Shown here piece by piece: positions 49,716-58,113 of a DNA stretch of 64,000 nt; the first letter of the stretch is position 1, and each line of letters opens with the position of its first letter. The DNA lies in NCBI GenBank assembly GCA_963706555.1, contig OY970164.1, positions 2,480,001-2,544,000 on the forward strand, written 5' to 3'. The stretch is from Bog-473 sp963706555 (GTDB taxonomy: Bacteria; Actinomycetota; Acidimicrobiia; Acidimicrobiales; RAAP-2). A model generated the notes under the pieces. The model was not told the origin of the DNA and made no database searches. It worked only from the letters and a program-made list of their open reading frames with translations. Made by a program: the position numbers and the translations under genes.

Positions 49716-51125
49716 TCAGTCGGGTGCACCGAGGTAGGGACGCACCGCGTCGGCCACCGCTGTGCCATCGAAGAAGCGGGGGTTCATGCTGGTGAGCATC
49801 CGCACTACGTTGCCGCAGGTGAACTGTGCGAAATCCTGCTCGGTCAGATGACCGTCCTCGACGAGCTCCCAAGCCTCGGGGAGCACCCCGCGCACGTCGG
49901 GCACGTCCCAGTGGCCGATGTCCGAGGCGAACATTGCGTTCAGTGTCGCGCCACGGGGAAGCATCTTGTTGTTGAACGCCAGACCATTCAACGGGTCATC
50001 GGCCTCGCAGCCGAAAGCGAGTTGGCGCGTGAAGATCTCGACAATGTCCTCGGGACCAGTGATCCGAGATTCCGCGAAGTCATCGATACCGTACAGCGAG
50101 GCTTGAGGATCGCCTAACGGCTTGGCCCCCTCTTCAATGCGGTCGGCGTAACCACGGAGGGAGCCCGTGGCGAACTCGGCGAAAAGCTCTCCCGCCTGTT
50201 CGACGTCGAAGTGCGCCGGGTCGAACATCTGCACCGCGTCTTTGTTGCGCTTCTCATAGTGGCCGAGGAGATCGGCATAGAGCTGCGCCGCCCATGCGAC
50301 GCCCCCTTCGAGGAAGAAGAGGCGCAGGTCCGGGTGGCGCTCAGGTACTCCTCCCATGACGAGTGAACGACAGACCGCCTCTTGTGCGGACGCGAAATTG
50401 CCGAGATGGTTGTAGACGTAGTTCCGCGGCGACACCCGGCTGCCCCATCCGTAGCCGATCCCGTGAAATGACGGCACAACGCCCAGCTCGACACACCTTT
50501 TCCACAGCGGCTCGTAGTCGTGGAGGCTGTCATGGCCCAACGTGTCGATCCAAGACGCGGTCGAGCCATCCGGTCGTACGCTCCGCGGCACCACCCCGCT
50601 CATGACAATTGCCTTAAACCCGAGCACGCCGATGGCGTACTCGAGCTCGGCTACCGCTTCGTCGGGCGTGAACGTGGGGATGACGGCAACAGGCTCGAGA
50701 CGGTCGCGGTAGTCCGCAAAGACTCTTGCGTAGTACATGTTCAGCGCTCGGGCGGCGGCCTGGCGAAGCTCGTCGTCCGGGTTGCTCAAGACCGAGAGGC
50801 CTGAGGTCGGGTAGAGAAGTGCGAAATCAATTCCGACCTCCTCGAGACGCCGGTAGAACAGCTGGGGCAGTAGGACGGTCATTCGGTCAAGCCCGAGGGG
50901 ATTGCCGAAGAAGACCCGCGTGGGGAGGTAGCCTCCGCCTGTGGTGAACGGCGAACGCCGATACTGGATGAAGCGCTCCGCGACGGCGTTGCCGGCGACT
51001 TCGCGCATGCAGTCGATGACCATCGGCATGAACTCGACGAGGTGACCGTCGGCATCGATGATGGGATGGGAGAGACGACGACGTATTTCCGAGACCCGAT
51101 CGCTCGGCCCGAAGCGAGAAGCCAC
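49716..51125 (-). CDS. Amidohydrolase_2 family protein (long type)
   Basis: Protein of 469 residues, paralog of 12523..13911. HPIIDADGHLVEF, YNHLGNFASAQ, FFLEGGVAW and FASDIGHWDVPD are shared block by block. The GTG at 51125 is inferred from gapless alignment of the first 27 residues with that paralog, since the ribosome binding site is weak. The open frame extends upstream to 51377 but overlaps the crotonase gene. It follows the crotonase and Baeyer-Villiger genes and is last in that unit. Confidence 0.86.
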   Translation of the reverse strand: MASRFGPSDRVSEIRRRLSHPIIDADGHLVEFMPMVIDCMREVAGNAVAERFIQYRRSPFTTGGGYLPTRVFFGNPLGLDRMTVLLPQLFYRRLEEVGIDFALLYPTSGLSVLSNPDDELRQAAARALNMYYARVFADYRDRLEPVAVIPTFTPDEAVAELEYAIGVLGFKAIVMSGVVPRSVRPDGSTASWIDTLGHDSLHDYEPLWKRCVELGVVPSFHGIGYGWGSRVSPRNYVYNHLGNFASAQEAVCRSLVMGGVPERHPDLRLFFLEGGVAWAAQLYADLLGHYEKRNKDAVQMFDPAHFDVEQAGELFAEFATGSLRGYADRIEEGAKPLGDPQASLYGIDDFAESRITGPEDIVEIFTRQLAFGCEADDPLNGLAFNNKMLPRGATLNAMFASDIGHWDVPDVRGVLPEAWELVEDGHLTEQDFAQFTCGNVVRMLTSMNPRFFDGTAVADAVRPYLGAPD

Positions 51126-51174
51126 CGCTACCGGCCCAACTGACGCGAGTACTGCATGAGGAGGATGTACATGT

Positions 51175-51927
51175 TCACCTGAAGCGAGCCACCCGTTCTG
51201 CACTGTCGGCGATCTCATAGGTGACGTCCGCTTCGTACGCGAGCCCGTCTGACAACGGGTGTTCGAGCGCGGTCCGGTAGAGATCCTTGTAGGCGGCGAT
51301 GGAACCCGGGCTGTTTGCTGCAATGTCGGCCACCATTTCGGCGACGGTTGCATCAAGGTTCGCCAAAGGAACAGCACGCACAGCCAGTCCCAGTGCCGCC
51401 GCCTCGACGCCGGTGAAGGTCCGGGCGGTATAGGAGAGCTCGCGGGCCCGGGCGATTCCGACCATTCGTGGGAGCCGTTGGCTCATTCCCCACGTCGGGC
51501 GAAGTCCCCACTTGGCGTGCGTGTCGCCGAAGACCGCCTCATTGGCGGCGACAATGAGGTCGCAAGCCAATGCCAGCTCGAGTGCTCCCGTGAAGCAGTG
51601 ACCGTTGACCTTGGCTATCACGACCTGCGGGATCGTCGTCAGGTGTCGAAGCACTGATCGGGCGGGGCTGTTGAGAAGATCGCCCACCGAGCCGTGTGCG
51701 ACTCGAAGTTCATTCAGGGCCTTCAGGTCGACTCCAGCGCTGAACGCGCGCCCAGCGCCGGTGAGGACGATCGTCCGGACCGAAGTGTCCTTGCCGACGG
51801 CGTCGAGGACCTCGTCGATCTGGTGCAACATCTCCAGCGTTATCGCGTTGAGAACCTCTGGTCGAGACAACGTGATGGTGACCGAGTGCTCGGTCCGCTG
51901 GACTGCGATGTGGTCTTCGTCGGTCAA
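51175..51927 (-). CDS. Enoyl-CoA hydratase/isomerase family protein
   Basis: Crotonase fold of 250 residues. FSAGVDLKAL and NGHCFTGALELALACD are the oxyanion segments, and the Glu in GALEL is the first catalytic Glu. The second reads GDTHAKWG, without Glu. The TTG start at 51927 follows GGAGGTGAACCC, a near-perfect ribosome binding site. It lies between the Baeyer-Villiger monooxygenase and the amidohydrolase genes. Confidence 0.89.
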   Translation of the reverse strand: MTDEDHIAVQRTEHSVTITLSRPEVLNAITLEMLHQIDEVLDAVGKDTSVRTIVLTGAGRAFSAGVDLKALNELRVAHGSVGDLLNSPARSVLRHLTTIPQVVIAKVNGHCFTGALELALACDLIVAANEAVFGDTHAKWGLRPTWGMSQRLPRMVGIARARELSYTARTFTGVEAAALGLAVRAVPLANLDATVAEMVADIAANSPGSIAAYKDLYRTALEHPLSDGLAYEADVTYEIADSAERVARFR

Positions 51928-51981
51928 GGGTTCACCTCCGCACCCCCGGGGTTGGTCCGCCACCCACGTGGATGCGTTGAG

Positions 51982-53922
51982 TCAGCGGACGACATGGTCA
52001 CCGAGTTCCACGGCCTGGGTCATTTTCCAGTAGTCGACGAGTCGCCACGGGCAGAGAAGGTAGACCTTGCCATCGGCCGACTTGTACCAGGAGTGCTCGA
52101 TCGTGGGGTGACCCCACATCATGGTCTCCACTTCCGCCTGCAATTCTTCCTTGTAGCGGTTGTACCCGGAGGGGGTGGGCTCGATCGAGCGATGGTGGCC
52201 CTCGAGGAGCGTCCTCAGGGCGTCGCCGATGTACCGCATCTGGCACTCGGTTGTGAAGATGATGCTCCCGGCGTGCGCCAAGCCGGTGCCCGGTCCGCCC
52301 AGCATGAAGAAGTTGGGGAAGCCTGGAACCGAGATCCCGCGGTAGGCCGCCGGTTTGCCGTCCCACGTCTCAGCCATCGTGATCCCGTCCCGGCCCACGA
52401 CGTCCAACGGATAGAGGACCTCACTGGCCCGGAAGCCGGTAGCCAAGACGATCACGTCCACGTCGTAACGATGATCAGCGGTGGCCAGTGAGGACTCGCC
52501 GATCTCCACTATCGGCTTGTTCACGAGTTCGACGTTCGGTTGCTTGAGGCACTGGAGCCAACTCCCGTTGTCCTGGAGCATCCGCTTCGACATGGGCGGA
52601 TACTGAGGCATCACCTTTGCCAATAACTCAGGATCGTCCCCGACGTTCTGCTCTATCCATCTTACGAACACCTCGCGCCGTTGCGCGCTGAACGCATTCG
52701 CTGTGCGGGGGAAGTCGGCCCAGTCCTGGTCGATGCGGACGAGTTCAAGAAGTTTGTCGCTCGACTGCCACATGAGCATGAACCGGAACCATCGTCCGTA
52801 GCCGGGCAAGTGCCGGAGCGCCCAGTGCTCGCCCGCCTTGACCGACGCGTGGTAACGGGGATTGGGCGCCATCCATTGCGGTGTCCGCTGGAAGACGATG
52901 AGCTGCTCGACGTCGTCAACGATGGCTGGACCGATTTGGAAGCCGCTTGCACCAGCTCCGACGAGCGCGACGCGCTTGCCGCGCAGATCGACGGAATGAT
53001 CCCACCGGGCCGAATGGAAGACCGGGCCGCCGAACCTTTCGAGATTCGGGAGGTCCGGAATCAGGGGTCGGTTGAGGATGCCCACGCCCGAAATCACCGC
53101 ATTGGCTGATCTCGTCCGGACTTTCTCATCGGGGCCTCGGAAGGTGACGTTCCATCGCGCAGAGGCTTCATCCCACACCACCCGCTCGACCTCGGACCGC
53201 CAGCGGACGTGTTCGGCGATCCCGTGGTCTTCGAGAAGGCGGGAGAAGTATCGGAAAAGTTCCGGCTGCCGGGCGTAGTACTCGCCGAACTCATCATTCC
53301 GCCCGAATGAGTAGCTGTAGTAGTGGCTTGCGACATCGACGCGGGCGCCCGGATAGGTGTTTTCCAGCCACGTCCCCCCCACGTCATCGTTCTTCTCAAT
53401 GATCTCAAAGCGGATACCGGCCTCTTTGAGTCGGATGGCGGCAAGGAGCCCGGCCTCCCCGCAACCGATGATGAGGACAACGAAGTCGAGTTCAGGCGTT
53501 CGTGCATCGGCAGAGCTCCCCGGTATTGCTCGCGGGTTGTCTCCTGCCAGGTCGAGCTCTTCGATATACATCTGCGCGTACTCGTCCGGCACGTGCTCGC
53601 AAGCGATCCAGTCCATGATTTCCCGGATCAGCTCGTTATCGGGAGGTTCGGGCTGAGGGCAACCAGCGTCCCGCCACGCGCAGATCACCTCGAGCGCAAC
53701 GAGGCGGAGCTCGTCTTTGTCCTCCTCGCGCATTTTGCCCTGAAACTCGTTCATGATGAACTCTCGTGGACGGATCGCGCCTCGGATGAGGGATGGGTCA
53801 CCGCCGATCTGGACGATCGATGCCACGAGTGCCGGCACCGAAGTTTCAGCGAGCGCCGCAGCTATCGCGTCGTCGTCATCGGTGAAGGGTTCTATCTCCA
53901 GGTGCTGCAATGAGGAGCTCAT
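51982..53922 (-). CDS. Baeyer-Villiger flavin monooxygenase, 4-hydroxyacetophenone monooxygenase-like
   Basis: FAD/NADPH monooxygenase of 646 residues that inserts oxygen beside a ketone. The FAD motif GCGEAG is at 153-158. The BVMO fingerprint FGGPVFHSARWD spans 297-308 and the NADPH motif GAGASG is at 322-327. The N-terminal extension of about 145 residues before the FAD domain is characteristic of 4-hydroxyacetophenone monooxygenases (HapE). The products would be esters or lactones, fitting the lactonase and esterase genes in the window. It is divergent from the TetR gene at 54169. Confidence 0.92.
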   Translation of the reverse strand: MSSSLQHLEIEPFTDDDDAIAAALAETSVPALVASIVQIGGDPSLIRGAIRPREFIMNEFQGKMREEDKDELRLVALEVICAWRDAGCPQPEPPDNELIREIMDWIACEHVPDEYAQMYIEELDLAGDNPRAIPGSSADARTPELDFVVLIIGCGEAGLLAAIRLKEAGIRFEIIEKNDDVGGTWLENTYPGARVDVASHYYSYSFGRNDEFGEYYARQPELFRYFSRLLEDHGIAEHVRWRSEVERVVWDEASARWNVTFRGPDEKVRTRSANAVISGVGILNRPLIPDLPNLERFGGPVFHSARWDHSVDLRGKRVALVGAGASGFQIGPAIVDDVEQLIVFQRTPQWMAPNPRYHASVKAGEHWALRHLPGYGRWFRFMLMWQSSDKLLELVRIDQDWADFPRTANAFSAQRREVFVRWIEQNVGDDPELLAKVMPQYPPMSKRMLQDNGSWLQCLKQPNVELVNKPIVEIGESSLATADHRYDVDVIVLATGFRASEVLYPLDVVGRDGITMAETWDGKPAAYRGISVPGFPNFFMLGGPGTGLAHAGSIIFTTECQMRYIGDALRTLLEGHHRSIEPTPSGYNRYKEELQAEVETMMWGHPTIEHSWYKSADGKVYLLCPWRLVDYWKMTQAVELGDHVVR

Positions 53923-54118
53923 GGATTCTGCATGGTGTTGGCGACAAGCTCGACGACTTCGCGGCTCCCGAGTGGGATGGAATCGTCCATTGTGAGGAAG
54001 GCACGGATGTGGCAGCTACGCGGACGGTCGTCGACCGACACACGATCCCGGACCGGTGGCAGTGACCTTCTCACGCTCGCGTAGGCCACGGGCCGCACCT
54101 CTCTCACTTGTGTCACCT

Positions 54119-54142
54119 TTAAGTGACTATCATGGCACTTTA
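54119..54142. promoter_or_regulatory. Candidate TetR operator between divergent genes
   Basis: TTAAGTGAC (54119-54127) and GGCACTTTA (54134-54142) form inverted arms matching at 7 of 9 positions, with a 6-base spacer. It lies 27 bases upstream of the TetR gene start. TetR regulators typically bind such repeats and repress both themselves and the divergent gene, here the monooxygenase. Confidence 0.5.
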
Positions 54143-54168
54143 GAGTGTCAATCTGCTAGAGTCCAGTC

Positions 54169-54793
54169 GTGGCGATCACGACGGGGACGCTCGCTGAGGC
54201 GAAACGCCATGCCGCCAGCGAGCACATTCTGACTGCCTCCCGGCAGTGGGTACTGGCCAATGGCCTCGACGCCACCATGGAGCAATTGGCGGTCGCTGCC
54301 GGTGTGAGCCGCCGAACGCTGTTCCGACTCTTCGGCACCCGCGAGCGGTTGCTCGCCTCGGCGTTCGCAGCCGGTATGGCGGAGTACCAGCAGGAGTTGC
54401 CCGTGTACGAGGGTGACCCCGACGAGTGGCTGCGCGGCGACGTGTGTGGCTGCGCACCGGATGAACAGACCGGCCGGTCCTGGTTTCTGGGAGCTGACCT
54501 CGCGCCCTGACCTGCCCCCTGATCTGGCCGCGACCGAGCGGGACCGGCGTCGAAGGATCCGTGGGACGATGGCTGCCATCGCCTGTCTGCTCTGGCAATC
54601 GAGTGGCGGCAGCGGAGATGCGCCCGAGGAGCTCGTGGCCACCGTCGGCGCACACCTCAGCCCCCACTTCACTGCGGCGGTCCAGGTCGACCTTGGCTCG
54701 AGCTGGCAGACCGCCAGCACAATGGCGTACGACTCGATTATGCATGTGTTGCGCAAGCTGACGGACGTCGCTCCCGTCGTCCGGAGCAACTGA
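54169..54793 (+). pseudogene. TetR-family regulator, frameshifted
   Basis: The N-terminal half, from a GTG at 54169, is a typical TetR DNA-binding domain: ILTASRQWVLANGLDATMEQ then helix-turn-helix about 37-56 (LAVAAGVSRRTLFRLF). This frame stops at 54510. The ligand-binding half continues in the next frame: CVAAHRMNRPAGPGFWELTS, PDLPPDLAATERDRRRR and HVLRKLTDVAPVVRSN, ending at 54793. The switch point is near 54430-54455 and needs one extra or two missing bases. The two halves together would make a normal regulator of about 200 residues. Confidence 0.85.
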
Positions 54794-54865
54794 TCGACAC
54801 CCTCGGTTCGATCGAAAGATAGAAGGTACCTGCGGCAAACCGGATCTTGAGGATTGCAGTCATGC

Positions 54866-55011
54866 CAGAGCGCGTCCATGAGCTCGGACCGTGCTGCTGC
54901 GATCCGGCGCGGGTGCCAGCCCCGGCGTGCCGTCTCGCCGGAGAAAGTGAATCCCGATAAGGACGGTGTGACTATGTGGAACGATGCCTCGCGAAGGGGA
55001 TAGCCCAACAT
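54866..55011 (-). pseudogene. Internal fragment of an epoxide hydrolase gene
   Basis: Minus-strand codons read LGYPLREASFHIVTPSLSG, then FTFSGETARRGWHPRRIAAARSELM. This matches the region before the nucleophile of EHN-type epoxide hydrolases (FHVVCPSLPGYGFS...GW...RIA..W..LM). Nothing of the rest follows: the frame runs on into the antisense of the TetR gene. It is a decayed fragment of about 45 codons. Confidence 0.65.
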
Positions 55012-55963
55012 GAAGACGACTTTTCATGACCCGCTCGAATTCGAGGTTGTCGCCGACAACCTCGGCTTTCCCGAAGGTCCGGTCATTCTTCCGGACGGAG
55101 CGATCCTCGCAGTGGACATCGACGGCGGTTGGGTGATTCGAGCGGATGCGGGCGGCGTGTCGGTCGTCGCCAGTCCCGGGGGCGGTCCGAATGGCCTTGC
55201 CCTCGCAGATCCGAGAACCGCCGTCGTCGCCAACAATGGCGGTTTTCTCTGGTCGACTGTGAACGGGATCAGGATCCCGATCGACCACGCCACACACACC
55301 AATGAGCCCCCGGGATTTACCGGGGGCTGGATAGAGAGCATTGACGTGCACTCGGGCGAGGTCACCCGGCTGTACGACAGTTTCGAGGGTCAACCGCTTC
55401 GAGGACCCAACGATCTGGTCGTTGACGCAGCGGGTGGACTCTGGTTCACCGATCATGGGAAAGGCCGGTACGAGAGTGTCGATCGAGGCGCTCTGTACTA
55501 TGCACCCCCCGGGGGAGGGGCGCTGACGCAGGCGGCTTTTCCACTGCTCGGTCCGAATGGTGTGGGTCTTTCTCCGGGAGACGACACCGTCTACGTGGCA
55601 GAGACCCACACGGGACGACTTTGGGCATGGGACCTGTCGGGACCCGGTGAGGTCAGACCCTCGGCCGGATCCTTGGCAGTACGTCACGGAGGCCGCTGCG
55701 TGGCGGCCACGCCGTTCTCATTCGACTCGCTTGCTGTCGAGGCAGATGGCCGCGTCGCGATCGGGGCCATCGGTGATGGGATAGTCGTGGTGTCGCCGGA
55801 CGGGGAGCAGATCGATGTTCATCCCATTCCGGGGGATGTGACGACGAATATCGCATTCGGGGGCACGGACATGAGGACTGCTGTCATCACGCTCTCGCGT
55901 TCGGGACGATTGGTGAGGTGCCGCTGGCCCCGCCCCGGTCTCGCCCTGCACCAGCAACCATGA
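55010..55963 (+). CDS. SMP-30/gluconolactonase-type beta-propeller lactonase
   Basis: Propeller protein of 317 residues. Likely ligands are Glu22 (FPEGPVIL), the Asn in GPNGVGLSPGDDTVY and the Asp in FDSLAVEADG. WFTDHGKGRYESVDRGALYY is a typical blade segment of the family. The ATG follows GAAGGGGATAGCCCAAC. It is transcribed alone and followed directly by a strong hairpin. The likely role is lactone hydrolysis; the actual substrate is unknown. Confidence 0.88.
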   Translation: MKTTFHDPLEFEVVADNLGFPEGPVILPDGAILAVDIDGGWVIRADAGGVSVVASPGGGPNGLALADPRTAVVANNGGFLWSTVNGIRIPIDHATHTNEPPGFTGGWIESIDVHSGEVTRLYDSFEGQPLRGPNDLVVDAAGGLWFTDHGKGRYESVDRGALYYAPPGGGALTQAAFPLLGPNGVGLSPGDDTVYVAETHTGRLWAWDLSGPGEVRPSAGSLAVRHGGRCVAATPFSFDSLAVEADGRVAIGAIGDGIVVVSPDGEQIDVHPIPGDVTTNIAFGGTDMRTAVITLSRSGRLVRCRWPRPGLALHQQP

Positions 55964-55968
55964 ACTTG

Positions 55969-55994
55969 AGTGGAGCCGGGTGGGCGGCTCCACT
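55969..55994 (+). terminator. Strong hairpin after the SMP-30 gene, probable terminator
   Basis: AGTGGAGCC (55969-55977) and GGCTCCACT (55986-55994) form a perfect 9-bp stem with an 8-base loop, five bases after the stop at 55963. No T-run follows, but the position and stem strength suggest transcription termination or 3' end protection. Confidence 0.6.
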
Positions 55995-56061
55995 TCGCCA
56001 AAAAACACCATCTGCTCCCGAGGTCGAACCACGAACTCTCGGTTGACGTCGTGGGAACGCG

Positions 56062-56136
56062 CTACCGCAACCCGCGGAAGAAGGTTGCGACGTCTGCGGC
56101 GAAAAGCTCCGGCTGCTCGTATGCTGCGAAGTGCGA
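56062..56136 (-). pseudogene. C-terminal fragment of an epoxide hydrolase gene
   Basis: Reads SHFAAYEQPELFAADVATFF then RGLR and stop, the usual C-terminal helix of epoxide hydrolases beginning with the catalytic His (GGHFAAxExPELxAxDI). An in-frame TAG precedes it directly, so it cannot be expressed as part of a protein. Confidence 0.65.
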
Positions 56137-56230
56137 CTAACGCTTCCTCGGCCCGGAGCTGGGCATCCCTAGCGCTCTCGCCTGAAACAGTCTTTGTGAA
56201 GGTGTCGCGTTTCCCGGCGGCATCCTTCAA

Positions 56231-56369
56231 CGTGATCTGCCCGCACGATGGGCTCGGTCTCCTTCTCGCTGATCGACCATGGCTTGTCGTCGCTCTTTCC
56301 GAATGCCATCGTGCCCAGACAGATCCGGGAGACCCGGAGGCCGGACCTTCCAAAATTGGCGTACGCCAC
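56231..56369 (-). pseudogene. N-terminal fragment of an aldo/keto reductase gene
   Basis: Begins MAYANFGRSGLRVSRICLGT then MAFGKSDDKPW and SEKETEPIVRA, the first strand and helix of aldo/keto reductases of the YxxLGxSGLxVSxLxLGTM type. After about 46 codons the frame is lost. The catalytic Asp/Tyr/Lys/His residues are absent. Confidence 0.7.
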
Positions 56370-56918
56370 TTCTGGCCCTCTCTGCTCTCAGCCGCCCCCG
56401 GCGGCGTCTGCCCACGGCTTACAAAAGAGAAAGTCGTAATGCGTGGCATCCATGGGACCCGCCTACCTCGGACGGAGGACGAGGCGATCAACGCATATGT
56501 TCGGTGACGATGACGAACCGGTCGTCTTCTGGGGCTGAGAAGACGTCACGCTCGACCTGGTAGACGGTGTCGGCGATGACGGCTAGCTGCCCGTCAATCC
56601 GTGATCAACACCCCAAGAGCGGCAGGCGCCGCGTTGGGACGTCAGGTCCTGCTGATCAGTGGAAACTCGGGCGTATCTGATGAGTAGCGCCGACATGGTG
56701 CACCTCGTCGTCGGCTATAGCCCGTGTCAAAGGACCGACCCGCTGGACGCACCGGCGCCAGATGAGGATCCTGGGGCGGCGAGGTAGTCGCCACCCACAT
56801 CGCCCGGGCTGCCTGCGGTTCTCGTGTGGGCCGTGGTGGTCGTGCGTCTGCCCGCCAAGTGACTTCGGCGGAACCCCCTCGGTTGGACACTGAGATCATC
56901 CCCGGACATGCTGGTCGG

Positions 56919-58112
56919 ATGACCAGTATCTCTTACGACCCATACGACGTTGAGATCGACAAGGACCCTTATCCTCTCTGGCAGCGGATGCGGGACGAGG
57001 TGCCGCTGTACCGCAACGACGAGCATGGGTTCTGGGCGCTGAGCCGGTTCGACGACGTCCAGGCGGCGTCGGTCGCGTGGCAGACCTACCTGTCGGGACG
57101 GGGCTCGGTGCTCGAGGTGATCAAGAGCGGCGGCCCGCCCATGCGCGGGAACATCCTCTGGGAGGATCCTCCGCTGCACGACCTCCACCGCGGGCTGTTG
57201 AGCCGGGTCTTCACGCCGAGGCGGATGCTCGAGATCGAGCCGCAGGTGCGTCGGTTCTGCGCCGAGACGCTCGATCCGTTGGTCGGCCAAGGCCGCTTCG
57301 ATTTCATCCGCCACCTTGGCGCGGTCATGCCGATGAAGACCATCGGCATGATGCTGGGGATCCCCGAGACCGACCAGGAGGCCGCCCGCGATGGCGAAGG
57401 CATCGAGGTGCTCCTCGACGAGGACGGCAACCCCACCGCGGACCCGAATGCCTATTTGTTCAGCGCCTTCGGGCGATTCAACGAGTACATCGAGTGGCGC
57501 GAGACGCATCCGTCGGACGATCTCATGACGGACCTCCTGCGCGCCGAATTCGAGGATGAGACCGGCGCCACCCGACGGCTCACCCGCGAGGAGATCCTCG
57601 GCTACCTCATCCTGATCGCCGGGGCCGGCAACGAGACGACAACACGCCTCATCGGGTGGACCGGCAAGGTGCTGGCCGAGCACCCGGACCAGCGGGCCGA
57701 GCTGCAGGCCGACCGCGGGCTGATCCCAAACGCCATTGAGGAGCTGCTCCGCTATGAGCCCCCGTCGCCCGTACAGGCCCGCACCATCAGCGAAGACGTG
57801 GCGTGGCATGGCCAGTCCATCCCCGCGGGCGACATCATGCTGCTCCTCACCGGCTCGGCCGGCCGGGACGAGCGAAGGTTCGGGCCCACCGCAGACGAGT
57901 TCGACATCCACCGGGATATCGGCCAACACCTCACCTTCGGCTACGGGATTCACTTCTGTCTCGGCAGCCACCTCGCACGGCTCGAAGGTCGAGTCGCCCT
58001 TGACGAGGTACTGAACCGTTTTCCCCGTTGGGAGATCGACTGGGAGAACGCCGTCCAGGCCCACACGAGCACCACTCGGGGCTGGCTGTCGCTGCCCGCG
58101 GTCGTCGTCTGA
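56919..58112 (+). CDS. Cytochrome P450
   Basis: Bacterial P450 of 397 residues. The heme loop is FGYGIHFCLG with Cys347, the I-helix AGAGNETTTR is well kept, and the ExxR motif is EELLR. The ATG at 56919 (MTSISYDPYD) is preferred; the longer frame to 56826 is not coding-like. It is followed two bases later by an SDR gene and then by another, so hydroxylation followed by alcohol oxidation is likely. The sequence differs clearly from the P450 at 21423. Confidence 0.93.
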   Translation: MTSISYDPYDVEIDKDPYPLWQRMRDEVPLYRNDEHGFWALSRFDDVQAASVAWQTYLSGRGSVLEVIKSGGPPMRGNILWEDPPLHDLHRGLLSRVFTPRRMLEIEPQVRRFCAETLDPLVGQGRFDFIRHLGAVMPMKTIGMMLGIPETDQEAARDGEGIEVLLDEDGNPTADPNAYLFSAFGRFNEYIEWRETHPSDDLMTDLLRAEFEDETGATRRLTREEILGYLILIAGAGNETTTRLIGWTGKVLAEHPDQRAELQADRGLIPNAIEELLRYEPPSPVQARTISEDVAWHGQSIPAGDIMLLLTGSAGRDERRFGPTADEFDIHRDIGQHLTFGYGIHFCLGSHLARLEGRVALDEVLNRFPRWEIDWENAVQAHTSTTRGWLSLPAVVV

Positions 58113-58113
58113 C

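Larger units (their letters stand above)
55995..56918. other. Decayed stretch with gene remnants
   Basis: About 920 bases without an intact gene. It holds a C-terminal epoxide hydrolase piece (56062-56136), an aldo/keto reductase N-terminus (56231-56369), and a minus-strand coding-like tail near 56488-56600 (LAVIADTVYQVERDVF, then RFVIVTEHMR and stop) that I cannot assign. All lie on the minus strand. The order of the epoxide hydrolase pieces does not fit one simple deletion, so at least two rearrangements happened. The P450 gene at 56919 begins right after. Confidence 0.6.

Noticed and set aside
53919..54116. Small 65-codon minus-strand frame overlapping the Baeyer-Villiger gene start by ATGA
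   Set aside because: The overlap is tempting, but codon use is uneven, no motif is visible and it lies in the TetR promoter region.
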